From contig JAHEEI010000006.1 in assembly GCA_024640785.1 (NCBI GenBank), positions 1 through 38,116 on the forward strand: DNA of 38,116 bases, in the 5' to 3' direction. Source of the DNA: Pseudomonadota bacterium. Lineage in GTDB: Bacteria > Desulfobacterota > WTBG01 > CAIYCZ01 > CAIRTM01. The notes beneath the pieces are model-generated. The model did not search any database and had not been told where the DNA came from. It worked only from the letters and a program-made list of their open reading frames with translations. Shown here piece after piece: positions 9,229 to 19,035 of this stretch; positions within the stretch are counted from its first letter, which is position 1; every line of letters starts with the position of its first letter. Made by a program: the position numbers and the translations under genes.

Positions 9229-9663
9229 TTAATCTTTGTGGTATTTACGGCTCAGATTGATTGAGATTCCCCTGTAAATCTGCTCTAAAAGAAATAGCTG
9301 GGCCATTTCATGTGAAAAAGTCATTTTTGACAAGGAAAGTATAATGTCTGATTTTTCCTTAACAGTTTTGTCCAGTCCGAAAGGTCCTCCGATGATGAAC
9401 AGTATACCGGCTGGATTTTTTAATATTTTGGAGGCAAATTTTCTTGAAGTATATTCTTTCCCTTCTTCGCTAAGTGAAACGGTGTAAGAAACATTTTTTT
9501 TTATCTGCTCAATTATTTTTTTACCCTCTGTTTCTTTGTCAGAGTCCTTCACTGTATATAGTTGAATTGCAGCATCATGTTTAATGCGTTCAATATAGTC
9601 GTTGATCTTTAATTTAATCTCACGGTCTTTTATTTTGCCAACTGAGATAATATTTATTTTCAT
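9229..9663 (-). CDS. rlmH: 23S rRNA (pseudouridine1915-N3)-methyltransferase RlmH
   Basis: MKINIISVGKIKD..., FIIGGPFGLD, LSKMTFSHEMAQLFLLEQIYRGISINLSRKYHK. Confidence 0.95.
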   Translation of the reverse strand: MKINIISVGKIKDREIKLKINDYIERIKHDAAIQLYTVKDSDKETEGKKIIEQIKKNVSYTVSLSEEGKEYTSRKFASKILKNPAGILFIIGGPFGLDKTVKEKSDIILSLSKMTFSHEMAQLFLLEQIYRGISINLSRKYHKD

Positions 9664-10124
9664 AGCAGCAATTGCTTATAAATCATTTGGGTTCTATTGT
9701 CTGCTTCGGGATTTATACCCATCGTTTTTAGGCGAAGAAGGTTTAATGGTTAAGGAATTGTAAATGATTTAAATATTGTTAACCCCTTAGGAGGATTTTC
9801 AGTTTCTTTTTTTCCTTAGTTCTGATTATCGGGAATGCTGAATCTATTGTCTTTTGGACTGTAACAGCTCAATTACATGGACTTTTACGAATTGTAAAAA
9901 TTAGCATTCCTCCTGCGGTCATGATTGTTGATCTTATCATTTTTAGGGTTCTTAACTATTGCTCATTTTTTTAGACGTTATCAAATGCTTTAAGGGGTGT
10001 CAATTTGAATTAGGTTATCAACATTTAAAAAGAAATGGTTTTGAACAATTTTTTATGATAAAAAGTGATTCATAATTAACTATTGAAACTCTAATGAATT
10101 AGTAAATATCCAACGGAGGATCAT

Positions 10125-11000
10125 ATGAAACGGGAAGTTTCTTTCTATTCTGAGGGGAAAAAGATTGTTGCTGATATGTATCTACCGGAACAGTATGCTG
10201 AAGGAGATAAATGTCCGGTAATTATTCTTTGTCATGGATTTTCAGGTATTAGGGAAATTTTACTTCCGGATTATGCAGAGATTTTTTCAGCTGCCGGATA
10301 TATTTCCCTTGTTTTTGATTACAGGGGGTTTGGCGATAGTGAAGGTGAAAGAGGTCGTTTGATTCCTTCCGAACAGGTTGTTGATATAAGAAATGCTATT
10401 ACCTTTATGGAAGCTCAGCCTGAAGCAGATTCTGAAAGAATAGGGCTTTGGGGAACTTCATTTGGTGGTGCTAATGCAATAACAACGGCTTCGCTAGATG
10501 ACCGGGTTAAGTGTCTGACTGTTCAGATAACCTTTGGAAGCGGTGAGAGGATGGTTGTTGGTGGACTGGACGCGCAGGAAAAATCAAAAATCCTTTCGAC
10601 CCTTAAAAAAGCCTGGCAGCGTGCAGTTATTAGAAATAAACCCATGATGCTAAACATGGATCAGATTCTGACTGATGACGATTCCAAAACCTTTTATAGT
10701 GAAACAGTTGAAAAACATCCTAAGCTTAAAACCAGACTTCCAATAACAACTATTAAGGAAAGCCTTGAATATAAGCCTGAGAACTGTGTCTCATCTATTA
10801 AAGTGCCTATTCTGATCATAGGGGCTGACCAGGATATTGTATGTCCTGTTGAAGAATCAAAAATACTTTATGAAAAGGCAAATGAACCTAAAGAGCTCTT
10901 TATTATTGAGGGCGCAAAACATTATGATGTTTATGAAGGTGAGAGCTTTAAACTGTCTTCAGAAAAGCAGCTTGAGTGGTATAACCGGTATCTAAAATAA
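10125..11000 (+). CDS. Alpha/beta hydrolase
   Basis: VIILCHGFSGIRE, GLWGTSFGGANA nucleophile elbow, IIGADQDIVCP and AKHYDVYEG acid/His motifs. Confidence 0.85.
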   Translation: MKREVSFYSEGKKIVADMYLPEQYAEGDKCPVIILCHGFSGIREILLPDYAEIFSAAGYISLVFDYRGFGDSEGERGRLIPSEQVVDIRNAITFMEAQPEADSERIGLWGTSFGGANAITTASLDDRVKCLTVQITFGSGERMVVGGLDAQEKSKILSTLKKAWQRAVIRNKPMMLNMDQILTDDDSKTFYSETVEKHPKLKTRLPITTIKESLEYKPENCVSSIKVPILIIGADQDIVCPVEESKILYEKANEPKELFIIEGAKHYDVYEGESFKLSSEKQLEWYNRYLK

Positions 11001-11011
11001 TATAAAACAAA

Positions 11012-12322
11012 ATGACAAATAAGGTTTATATTGAAAGTCTTGGCTGTTCCAAGAATCTAGTCGACAGCGAAGTGATGCTTGGGCTTTTGTTACAAGGCGG
11101 TTTTGAGATAGTTTATTTTCCTGAAAAAGCAGAAATTATCATTATAAACACCTGCTCTTTTGTTGAAAATGCAACAAATGAAGCAATTGAGACAATATAT
11201 TCTCTTTCCAGGGAGAAGGACCAAGGTGTCTGTCAATATCTTATCGTCTGTGGGTGTCTGCCACAGCGATACGGCAGTGAACTTTTAAAAGAAATGCCGG
11301 AGGTTGACCTTTTTCTGGGAACAGGAGAGTTCCAGAATATTTCTTCGCATATTGATAAAATGATTAGCGGGAAGATTAAAGAAAGAATGTTAAACAGTTC
11401 CGGTACATTTCTGATGGATGATAAAATTCCTCGAGCTTTGATATCTCCGGGGAGCAGTTCATACATTAAAATTGCTGAAGGCTGTTCCCATAAATGTACT
11501 TACTGTACAATTCCATCTATCCGAGGAGAGTATCAGCAGCGTACGCAAACTTCTGTTTTAAATGAGGCGATCAAACTTGCTGAACAGGGAATAGAAGAGA
11601 TAAATCTTGTGGCACAGGATACCAGTCGATTTAAAGGTCTGCCGGTTTTACTAAAAAAGATGGCAAAGATCGATGGTCTTAAATGGATCCGCTTGCTATA
11701 CTGTCATCCGCTTAATATGTCGGAGGACCTTATAAAAGTGATATCAGAAGAGGAAAAGGTCTGCAAATATATTGATATTCCTTTACAACATATTGCTGAT
11801 CGCGTACTTAAACGTATGGGAAGACGAATAAACAGAGAACAAACAGAAAATCTTATTCTGAAAATGAAAGCGAAGATTCCCGATATTGCACTCCGAACCA
11901 CAATGATTTTGGGGTTTCCCGGTGAAACAGATAAAGATTTTGAGGAACTTTTGGGATTTGTAAAGGATACAAAATTTGACAGCCTTGGGGCCTTTGTTTA
12001 CAGTGATGAGGAAGGCACTGCGGCAAGCAGGCTTAAAGGAAAAATTCCCAAAAAGATCAAAAAAGTCCGTTTTAAGGAATTGATGCGGCTCCAGGCAGAT
12101 ATATCCAGGAAGAAGAATAGTGCCAGAAAGGGAAAAGAAATCGATGTCCTGGTAGAAGGCATTTCTATAAATAAGAAATATTTACTGCAGGGGAGAGCGG
12201 AATTCCAGGCGCCTGAAGTGGATGGTGTGGTTTATTTGACTGACAATGTGCCTATTGGATCATTTGTAAAGGTAAAGATTAAGCATTCTCTAACCTATGA
12301 TTTTGTGGGGCGGGTGCTATGA
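11012..12322 (+). CDS. rimO: Ribosomal protein S12 methylthiotransferase RimO
   Basis: VYIESLGCSKNLVDSEVMLG, radical-SAM EGCSHKCTYCTIPSIRG, C-terminal TRAM domain. Confidence 0.95.
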   Translation: MTNKVYIESLGCSKNLVDSEVMLGLLLQGGFEIVYFPEKAEIIIINTCSFVENATNEAIETIYSLSREKDQGVCQYLIVCGCLPQRYGSELLKEMPEVDLFLGTGEFQNISSHIDKMISGKIKERMLNSSGTFLMDDKIPRALISPGSSSYIKIAEGCSHKCTYCTIPSIRGEYQQRTQTSVLNEAIKLAEQGIEEINLVAQDTSRFKGLPVLLKKMAKIDGLKWIRLLYCHPLNMSEDLIKVISEEEKVCKYIDIPLQHIADRVLKRMGRRINREQTENLILKMKAKIPDIALRTTMILGFPGETDKDFEELLGFVKDTKFDSLGAFVYSDEEGTAASRLKGKIPKKIKKVRFKELMRLQADISRKKNSARKGKEIDVLVEGISINKKYLLQGRAEFQAPEVDGVVYLTDNVPIGSFVKVKIKHSLTYDFVGRVL

Positions 12323-12332
12323 AAAGCAAAGA

Positions 12333-13127
12333 TTATTTTAGGAAATTCGTTATAATCTCACAGGCTTCATCTGCACGTTCAATCCAGAAAGCATGGTAGC
12401 CGCCTGAAAGCACGGCCAGGGTGCTACCAGGTATTTGATCTGTCAGGAAACGGCTGTTTCTAATTGGCGAAATGAGGTCTTCATCACCGCAGATGACCAG
12501 GGTCGGTGCTTTTATGTTTCTGACTTCCTCTGACGTATCATGTTTCATGCCGGCTCCTATTTGCCGGTACATGATGTCAATGCCTTGTTCTTCTTTTTCT
12601 GTGACCATTATTTTTTTAACCTTTGCGGCCAGAGCAGGTTCTTCCTGAAAAAAATGTTTCGAGTAAAAGAGTTTCATTATGATTTGAATACTTTTCGGGA
12701 TGGGCACAAGTGCAGATGCCTGGAGCGTTTCTACGGTTTTCTGAGAAGGCGGAAAAAGATGATAGCTTGGCATTGTGGCGCCAAGAATAAGGCGGTCTGT
12801 AATCTCCGGAAACATTAGAGCAAATCTTTGTGCTATCATTCCGCCAAAAGATACCCCTAAAATATGGCTTTTCCTTACCCCGATCTTTTCAAGAAGGGAA
12901 AAAGTATCCTCTGCAAACATCTCTGTCGAATATTCCATGTCAGGTTTACCGGACTTTCCAGCACCCCGGCTGTCAAAAGTGATGACCTTAAAGGAACTAG
13001 ACAAAACATCCGACATCCATTCCCATTGACGCAGGGAGCATCCCTGGCCCATGATCATTGTAAGAGGTGTCCCCTTTCCTTTAATTTCGTAATAAATTTC
13101 TATTTGGTTGACATTTAAGGTCGGCAT
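12333..13127 (-). CDS. Alpha/beta hydrolase
   Basis: IMGQGCSLRQWEWM, FDSRGAGKSGKP, LGVSFGGMIAQRFAL, GDEDLISP. Confidence 0.88.
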   Translation of the reverse strand: MPTLNVNQIEIYYEIKGKGTPLTMIMGQGCSLRQWEWMSDVLSSSFKVITFDSRGAGKSGKPDMEYSTEMFAEDTFSLLEKIGVRKSHILGVSFGGMIAQRFALMFPEITDRLILGATMPSYHLFPPSQKTVETLQASALVPIPKSIQIIMKLFYSKHFFQEEPALAAKVKKIMVTEKEEQGIDIMYRQIGAGMKHDTSEEVRNIKAPTLVICGDEDLISPIRNSRFLTDQIPGSTLAVLSGGYHAFWIERADEACEIITNFLK

Positions 13128-13172
13128 ATAAGCTGCCCTTCTATGGAATGTTTAAATAAAGGAATGATTTTG

Positions 13173-14372
13173 TCAGGAGGTGTAATGAGCATTGATTCGG
13201 ACATATTCATAACTTAGGTCACAGGTTGAAACCTCACAGCTTTTATTCCCGTTTTTTAAATCAATTAATAAGTCAATCTCTCTTTTTTTAATAGTTTTTT
13301 TAAGCCTTAAAATATTTTTTTCTATGCCCTGGCCGTTTTTCACAGCAGAGATATTATTAATAAAAAGGGCAACATGGTTCATGTCAAAGGATGCACCGGA
13401 ACTTCCAAGTGCCCCCATTATTCTTCCCCAGTTGAAATCCTCGCCGAAAAATGCGGTTTTAACCAGGCAGGAATTCGCAACCTGAAATGCTGCTTTTTTT
13501 GCATCAGAGTCTGTCTTGGCATTTTTTATCCTAATCTTTATGAGTTTTGTTGCTCCCTCACCGTCTCTTACAATCATTTCAGACAGCTCTTTCATTGCCC
13601 GGTGAAGCATTTTTTTAAAGAGGTTGTATGCATTAGAGCTTTTATTTGTTACAGCGGTTTTGCTCAAATTGCTGGACAGGACAATAACAGAATCGTTGGT
13701 ACTCATGTCTCCGTCAACGCTTATCATGTTGAAGGTTTTTTCGTTTATTTCTTTAAGAATGCTTTTTAATAATTTCTTTTCTATTGAAATATCAGTCACA
13801 ATAAAGGCAAGCATGGTCGCCATGTTTGGCATAATCATGCCAGAGCCTTTTGCGATGCCAAGCACTTTTACAGTTTCCTGGTTGATGGTATCTTTTAAAG
13901 CAGATGTTTTAATACATGTGTCAGTTGTTAAAATTGATTCTGCAAAACTCTTTGAATTTTCAGCCGAAAGGTTTTTGATGAGTCTGGGCAGGCTTTTTAT
14001 TATTTTTTGTACGGGAAACTTTACGCCGATCACACCGGTTGAAAAAGGGGCGATTAGGGTTCGATTCAGGCCTAGTTGTAAGGAAAGGGTATCGGATGTT
14101 CTATAGGTATCCTTTATTCCCTGTAGTCCAGTACAGGCATTGGCATTACCGCTGTTGACAAGGACTGCCTGAACAGAATTGTTTTTAGTCTTTTCAGCGC
14201 AGACCAGAACCGGAGCTGCTTTAACACTGTTTTTTGTAAATACTGCTGCTGCAGAGCAGGGGTGTTCAGCAAAGATGAGGCCCAGATCTTTTAAGGAATT
14301 ACCTTTAATACCTGCTGAGATACCGGCGAACTTAAATCCAGGGACACCTTGATTTATCGGAAAACGTTTCAT
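13173..14372 (-). CDS. argJ: Bifunctional ornithine acetyltransferase/N-acetylglutamate synthase
   Basis: VNSGNANACTG, GSGMIMPNMATMLAFIVTD autoproteolysis motif, FGEDFNWGRIMGALGSSG. Confidence 0.95.
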   Translation of the reverse strand: MKRFPINQGVPGFKFAGISAGIKGNSLKDLGLIFAEHPCSAAAVFTKNSVKAAPVLVCAEKTKNNSVQAVLVNSGNANACTGLQGIKDTYRTSDTLSLQLGLNRTLIAPFSTGVIGVKFPVQKIIKSLPRLIKNLSAENSKSFAESILTTDTCIKTSALKDTINQETVKVLGIAKGSGMIMPNMATMLAFIVTDISIEKKLLKSILKEINEKTFNMISVDGDMSTNDSVIVLSSNLSKTAVTNKSSNAYNLFKKMLHRAMKELSEMIVRDGEGATKLIKIRIKNAKTDSDAKKAAFQVANSCLVKTAFFGEDFNWGRIMGALGSSGASFDMNHVALFINNISAVKNGQGIEKNILRLKKTIKKREIDLLIDLKNGNKSCEVSTCDLSYEYVRINAHYTS

Positions 14373-14435
14373 GATTTCAATAGTGCGCCTTTCTAAATTT
14401 ACTTAAACATCGTGATTAAGTGTCTGAATATTATA

Positions 14436-17366
14436 TTATGCTTTTCCGCAGCATTTCTTGTATTTTTTTCCGCTGCCACATGGACAGGCTTCGTTTCTGC
14501 CAACCTTTTTGTCTTTTCTGACCACAGGTTTTTTCTCAGTCTGTTCTTCGCCTCTGCTCATTTCAATTTTTTGAGGTTCAGCTGGTCTTTCTATGCGCTC
14601 ATTTTCAACGGCTCTGACCATGAAGAGCTTCTCAATGAAGTCACTTTTTAAGCGCTCAACCATGCTGGTGAAAAGTGAATATGCTTCTTTTTGATATTCT
14701 CTTAACGGATCCTGCTGTGCATAACCCCTTAGGCCGATTCCCTCTCTTAAGTGATCCATGTCAAGCAGGTTGTCTTTCCAGAGTTCATCAAGTCGTGTCT
14801 GGTAGATGAATTTTTCAAGCTGATGCATTATCTTAGGACTAAATTCTCTTTTTCTGTATTCATACTGCTGTATTATGTTATCGAAAATATTTTTTTCGAG
14901 ATCATCCGCTTTTGCTGCTTTGAGCTCATCTGCATTCATATGGACTGGGAGTGAAAACTGTCTGAAAACAGCTTCAACAAATCCTCTGGTGTTGATTTCA
15001 TCAGGAGGTATTTCTCTCGCAAAGTATGTATCTATGATATTTGCCAGCAGCTCTTCTGAATATTCCTTGATTAGGTCCTCAAGCGTTTCGTCGTGCAGGG
15101 CTCTGTGTCTGAGCTTATAGATAATTTCTCTCTGCTTGTTCATGACATCGTCATATTCAAGCAGGTGTTTTCTCATCTCAAAGTTATTATTTTCAACCTT
15201 TGCCTGTGCGTTTTCTATTGCCCTGGTGATAAGGTTGTGTTCGATCGGCTCGTCTTCTTCCATACCAAAGCGGTCCATTATCCCAGAAATTCTTTCTGCA
15301 CCGAATATCCTTAGCAGATCGTCTTCAAGAGATAGAAAGAATTTAGAAGAACCCGGATCGCCCTGTCGTGCCGCACGTCCTCTGAGCTGACGGTCTATAC
15401 GGCGGGAGTCATGTCTTTCCGTTCCAATTATGTGAAGTCCGCAGGGAACCTCTTTTTTACATTCTGTTTTCCTGTTCCCTTTTTTCTCAGAATCAGGGCA
15501 GTTTTTACAGCCTTCATCTTTTTCAATTTCACAGTAAAGGCAGCAGCAGTCGCATTTAATTACACCGGGTCCGAGTTTTATGTCCGTTCCGCGCCCGGCC
15601 ATATTGGTGGCGATTGTTACAGCTCCGGCCTGGCCCGCATTTTTAACTATTGATGCTTCTTCCTGATGTCTTTTAGCGTTTAGTACAGAATGTTTTATTC
15701 TTTTAGGAATCATCCGGCTAATGAGCTCGGATGTTTCAACTGAAACTGTTCCCACAAGTACCGGTCGACCCAGCTTGTTCATTCTTTCAATTTCTTTAAT
15801 TACTGACCTGTACTTTTCTTTTTTTGTTTTGAAAACAACATCTGGGCTGTCCATTCTTCTTACAGGTTTGTTGGTCGGAATTACCATTACTTTTAGTTTG
15901 TATATCTTTAAAAATTCAGGGGCTTCGGTTTCGGCAGTACCGGTCATACCCGAAAGCTTAGTATACATTCTAAAATAGTTCTGTATGGTTATGGCGGCCA
16001 GTGTCTGAGTTTCTCCTTCAATTCTGACGCCCTCTTTTGCTTCAATCGCCTGATGAAGCCCATCGCTGTAGCGCCTTCCGGGAAGGATGCGGCCTGTGAA
16101 TTCATCAACGATCATTACTTTGCCTTCATTTAAAACATAGTTTACGTCTTTTTCAAAAAGGGAGTATGCTTTTAAAAGCTGTGAGATATTTTGGAGCTTC
16201 TCGCTTTTTTCTGAAAACTCCTTTTCCAGCTCCTGCTGTTTTTTAAATCTCTCATCTTCTGTCAGGTCGTTATATTCATCTGACATGCTGAGGTCCGGCA
16301 TGACAAAGAAATCCGGGTCGTTTGGTGACAGCAGTTGCCGGCCCTTATCGCTTAAATCAATGGAGTTTGCTCTTTCATCAATGCTGAAATAGAGTTCATC
16401 GTCTATCTCATGCATGCGTTTTTCTCGAATGTAATCAAGCTCAATCTGATCGACCTTCTTTTTTAAGGCGCCTTCCTTGGCCATTTTTAAAAATTTCTTG
16501 TTTTTGGGAGAGCCCCTTTTTACCTGAAGAAGTTTGATGCCTGCTTCATACTCTTTTTCGGGATCTTTTAAAAGGTCTTCTGATTCTTTTAAAAGCCTGC
16601 TTATCAGTTGGTTCTGGCTGTGCATGACTCGTTCCACAGATCCTTTGAAATGGGCGAAATAATTATTACTTGATCTTTCAACAGCCCCTGAGATGATAAG
16701 CGGTGTACGTGCTTCATCAATTAAAATACTGTCCACCTCATCCACTATTGCAAAATTGTGATTGGTCTGGACTTGATATTCAGCATCATTTGCCATGTTG
16801 TCACGGAGATAATCAAAGCCGAATTCAGTATTCGTTCCGTATGTTATGTCAGAGCTGTATGCTTCTTTTCTCTCCTCCTGGCTAATCTCATGGTGTATAA
16901 CGCCTACTGTAAGGCCCAGGAATTCAAATATCTGACCCATCCAGTCACGGTCGCGTTTAGCTAGGTAATCATTAACCGTTATGATATGTACACCATTACC
17001 TGAAAGAGCGTTAAGGTATGCGGGAAGTGTGGCCACCAGGGTTTTACCTTCACCGGTGGCCATTTCAGCAATTATTCCTCTGTGAAGCGCTATACCGCCT
17101 ATCAGTTGAACATCAAAATGGCGCATTTGGAGAACTCTTTTGGCGGTTTCCCGTACGCATGCAAAGGTTTCGGGTAGTATGTCCTCAAGGGTTTCGCCGT
17201 TTTTGAGCCTTTTCTTAAATGCCGGCGTCATTTCTTTAAGCTGATCATCGGTTTTCTTTATCATGGTTTCTTCAAGACCGTTGATCTGATCAATGATCGG
17301 TTGGATTTTTTTTATCTCTCTTTCATGTGCTGTGCCGAAAACTTTCTTTATAAGCGAAACAATCAA
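14436..17366 (-). CDS. secA: Preprotein translocase subunit SecA
   Basis: GEGKTLVATLPAYLNAL, VDEVDSILIDEARTPLIISG, C-terminal SEC-C zinc motif GRNEACPCGSGKKYKKCCG; contains a Cys-rich insertion. Confidence 0.97.
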   Translation of the reverse strand: MIVSLIKKVFGTAHEREIKKIQPIIDQINGLEETMIKKTDDQLKEMTPAFKKRLKNGETLEDILPETFACVRETAKRVLQMRHFDVQLIGGIALHRGIIAEMATGEGKTLVATLPAYLNALSGNGVHIITVNDYLAKRDRDWMGQIFEFLGLTVGVIHHEISQEERKEAYSSDITYGTNTEFGFDYLRDNMANDAEYQVQTNHNFAIVDEVDSILIDEARTPLIISGAVERSSNNYFAHFKGSVERVMHSQNQLISRLLKESEDLLKDPEKEYEAGIKLLQVKRGSPKNKKFLKMAKEGALKKKVDQIELDYIREKRMHEIDDELYFSIDERANSIDLSDKGRQLLSPNDPDFFVMPDLSMSDEYNDLTEDERFKKQQELEKEFSEKSEKLQNISQLLKAYSLFEKDVNYVLNEGKVMIVDEFTGRILPGRRYSDGLHQAIEAKEGVRIEGETQTLAAITIQNYFRMYTKLSGMTGTAETEAPEFLKIYKLKVMVIPTNKPVRRMDSPDVVFKTKKEKYRSVIKEIERMNKLGRPVLVGTVSVETSELISRMIPKRIKHSVLNAKRHQEEASIVKNAGQAGAVTIATNMAGRGTDIKLGPGVIKCDCCCLYCEIEKDEGCKNCPDSEKKGNRKTECKKEVPCGLHIIGTERHDSRRIDRQLRGRAARQGDPGSSKFFLSLEDDLLRIFGAERISGIMDRFGMEEDEPIEHNLITRAIENAQAKVENNNFEMRKHLLEYDDVMNKQREIIYKLRHRALHDETLEDLIKEYSEELLANIIDTYFAREIPPDEINTRGFVEAVFRQFSLPVHMNADELKAAKADDLEKNIFDNIIQQYEYRKREFSPKIMHQLEKFIYQTRLDELWKDNLLDMDHLREGIGLRGYAQQDPLREYQKEAYSLFTSMVERLKSDFIEKLFMVRAVENERIERPAEPQKIEMSRGEEQTEKKPVVRKDKKVGRNEACPCGSGKKYKKCCGKA

Positions 17367-17386
17367 AGCTATCTCCTGTGAAAAAA

Positions 17387-18052
17387 CTAATATTTAATGC
17401 TTCTAAGGTTGTTTACAAGTTCCAATATCTTTTCCGGATCTTTTACAGCAGGGGCTTTTTCAACACCGCTTGAAAGATCTATACCATATGGTCTGACTTT
17501 TCTTACTGCATCACATACGTTTTCAGGATTTATGCCTCCAGCCAGGAATATAGGTATATCTATGGCTTTGACAATCTTTTCAGCGGTATCCCAGTCACAG
17601 GTTTGGCTGGTGCCGCCCTTTTTTTTTGCAACCAGAGTATCAAGGATTATAGCATCAGTGCCTGCCTTTTTGTATTTGTCGATGAGGTTGATCAAAGACA
17701 GATATGTCGTCTCATCAGTTCCTGTGGTTGGAATGCTGATGCTTTTCCAGACCATGCAGCTTAAGACCTTTTTTAAAGGCGGAATATCAATAGGGGTATA
17801 GTCTCCAATAAGCTGGATAGCATAAGGCTTTAGAGCTGATGCTGTTTTAATGGTACCATTAATGTCTTTTTCCAATAGTACAACTGACGGAATCGGTGAT
17901 GACTTTATTATTCCTTCTGCTTTTTTTAATGATACATTCCTTGGGGATTCTTCAATATCAACGATCACACCAATGTAGTCTGCTTTGGCTTTGGCAGCTG
18001 CGTTAGCATAAGAACTGCGTGTGATACCGCATATTTTTATGTTAGGTTTCAT
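17387..18052 (-). CDS. trpF: TrpF-like phosphoribosylanthranilate isomerase family protein
   Basis: KICGITR N-terminus, SPRNVS, GGTSQTCDWDTA, FLAGGINPENV, GIDLSSGVEKAPAVKD; diverged at the usual QLHG motif (QLIGD). Confidence 0.75.
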   Translation of the reverse strand: MKPNIKICGITRSSYANAAAKAKADYIGVIVDIEESPRNVSLKKAEGIIKSSPIPSVVLLEKDINGTIKTASALKPYAIQLIGDYTPIDIPPLKKVLSCMVWKSISIPTTGTDETTYLSLINLIDKYKKAGTDAIILDTLVAKKKGGTSQTCDWDTAEKIVKAIDIPIFLAGGINPENVCDAVRKVRPYGIDLSSGVEKAPAVKDPEKILELVNNLRSIKY

Positions 18053-18176
18053 TTGTCTGTATCATTATTTTTTAAGATATTAAAAGAACATAGTGCCGCT
18101 GGGTTTGTTTCGGAAATGCTTAACATGCAAGAGAACATTGCTTCAGTTTTAGTCCAGGTGAGCCGGGTATTGCGGT

Positions 18177-18770
18177 TCACTCCTTTAGGGTTTTATCAGA
18201 AAGGTTTTTCAAATCGCTGATTAATCCATCTAAAGCGTCTTTGAATTTTTCAGCTTTCTTATAATGACTTATCATACAGCAGACAGTTTTTGTATTTTTG
18301 TCAAAAATGATGAGTTCAACAGTAATCTTAGGTATAATATTACTTTTAAATATACTCTTCTTGGGAATCAGGTCAATAATTGCAGTTGATATTTCCAGAT
18401 CCAAAGTTCCTGAAGCTGAATCGTATGGCGAGTATAGTTTATCCAGTTCCTGCTTAAGTTTTGTTTCAGCCCATTCATATTTGATGTTACTGTAATTTAT
18501 AATTGGCAGGACTTTTATATTTCCACAGTCGTTGAGATCAAAACCTGGTTTTATCCAGAGCCAGGAAACAATTGGGTGCTCTTTCATACGTTCATAGTCA
18601 GGAATCAGAGTTTTTGGCTTAGAATAGATTTTAACAGTCTGATTTTTTAAAAAATCGTTTTCGTTTTTTGGTTTTGATTTTCTGGAAAAGCCGCATCCGC
18701 AAGTGACTAAAGGAATTATTGCTATTAAAAAAATTATTATATATTGAACAGATAGGGAGTATCTTTTCAT
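18177..18770 (-). CDS. Uncharacterised lipoprotein
   Basis: Signal peptide with VTCGCGF lipobox-like site; rest (DUF4410-like style) not assigned. Confidence 0.55.
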   Translation of the reverse strand: MKRYSLSVQYIIIFLIAIIPLVTCGCGFSRKSKPKNENDFLKNQTVKIYSKPKTLIPDYERMKEHPIVSWLWIKPGFDLNDCGNIKVLPIINYSNIKYEWAETKLKQELDKLYSPYDSASGTLDLEISTAIIDLIPKKSIFKSNIIPKITVELIIFDKNTKTVCCMISHYKKAEKFKDALDGLISDLKNLSDKTLKE

Positions 18771-19035
18771 AATTTACCGTAAAATTTATTTATTATTATT
18801 ATTATTGAGTTCAGATTTAAAAACGAGCATAACTAAAAAGCTTAAGAAGGTCAATCAATTATGGTTTGAATTTTTAAATATATTTTTTACGTTTACATTG
18901 ATGTTTAAAAATTGTATATATTAACATTAATTTATAGTATAAATTTTTGTTAAATAAAATGAATCAATGATTAAAAGTTAATTAATTCCTGAATCTAAAA
19001 TCTAATTTGTTTAAATTTCCGGGCAGTAGATTAAT

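Noticed and set aside
13624-14106. 160-aa plus-strand ORF
   Set aside because: Antisense to argJ; composition is a codon shadow.
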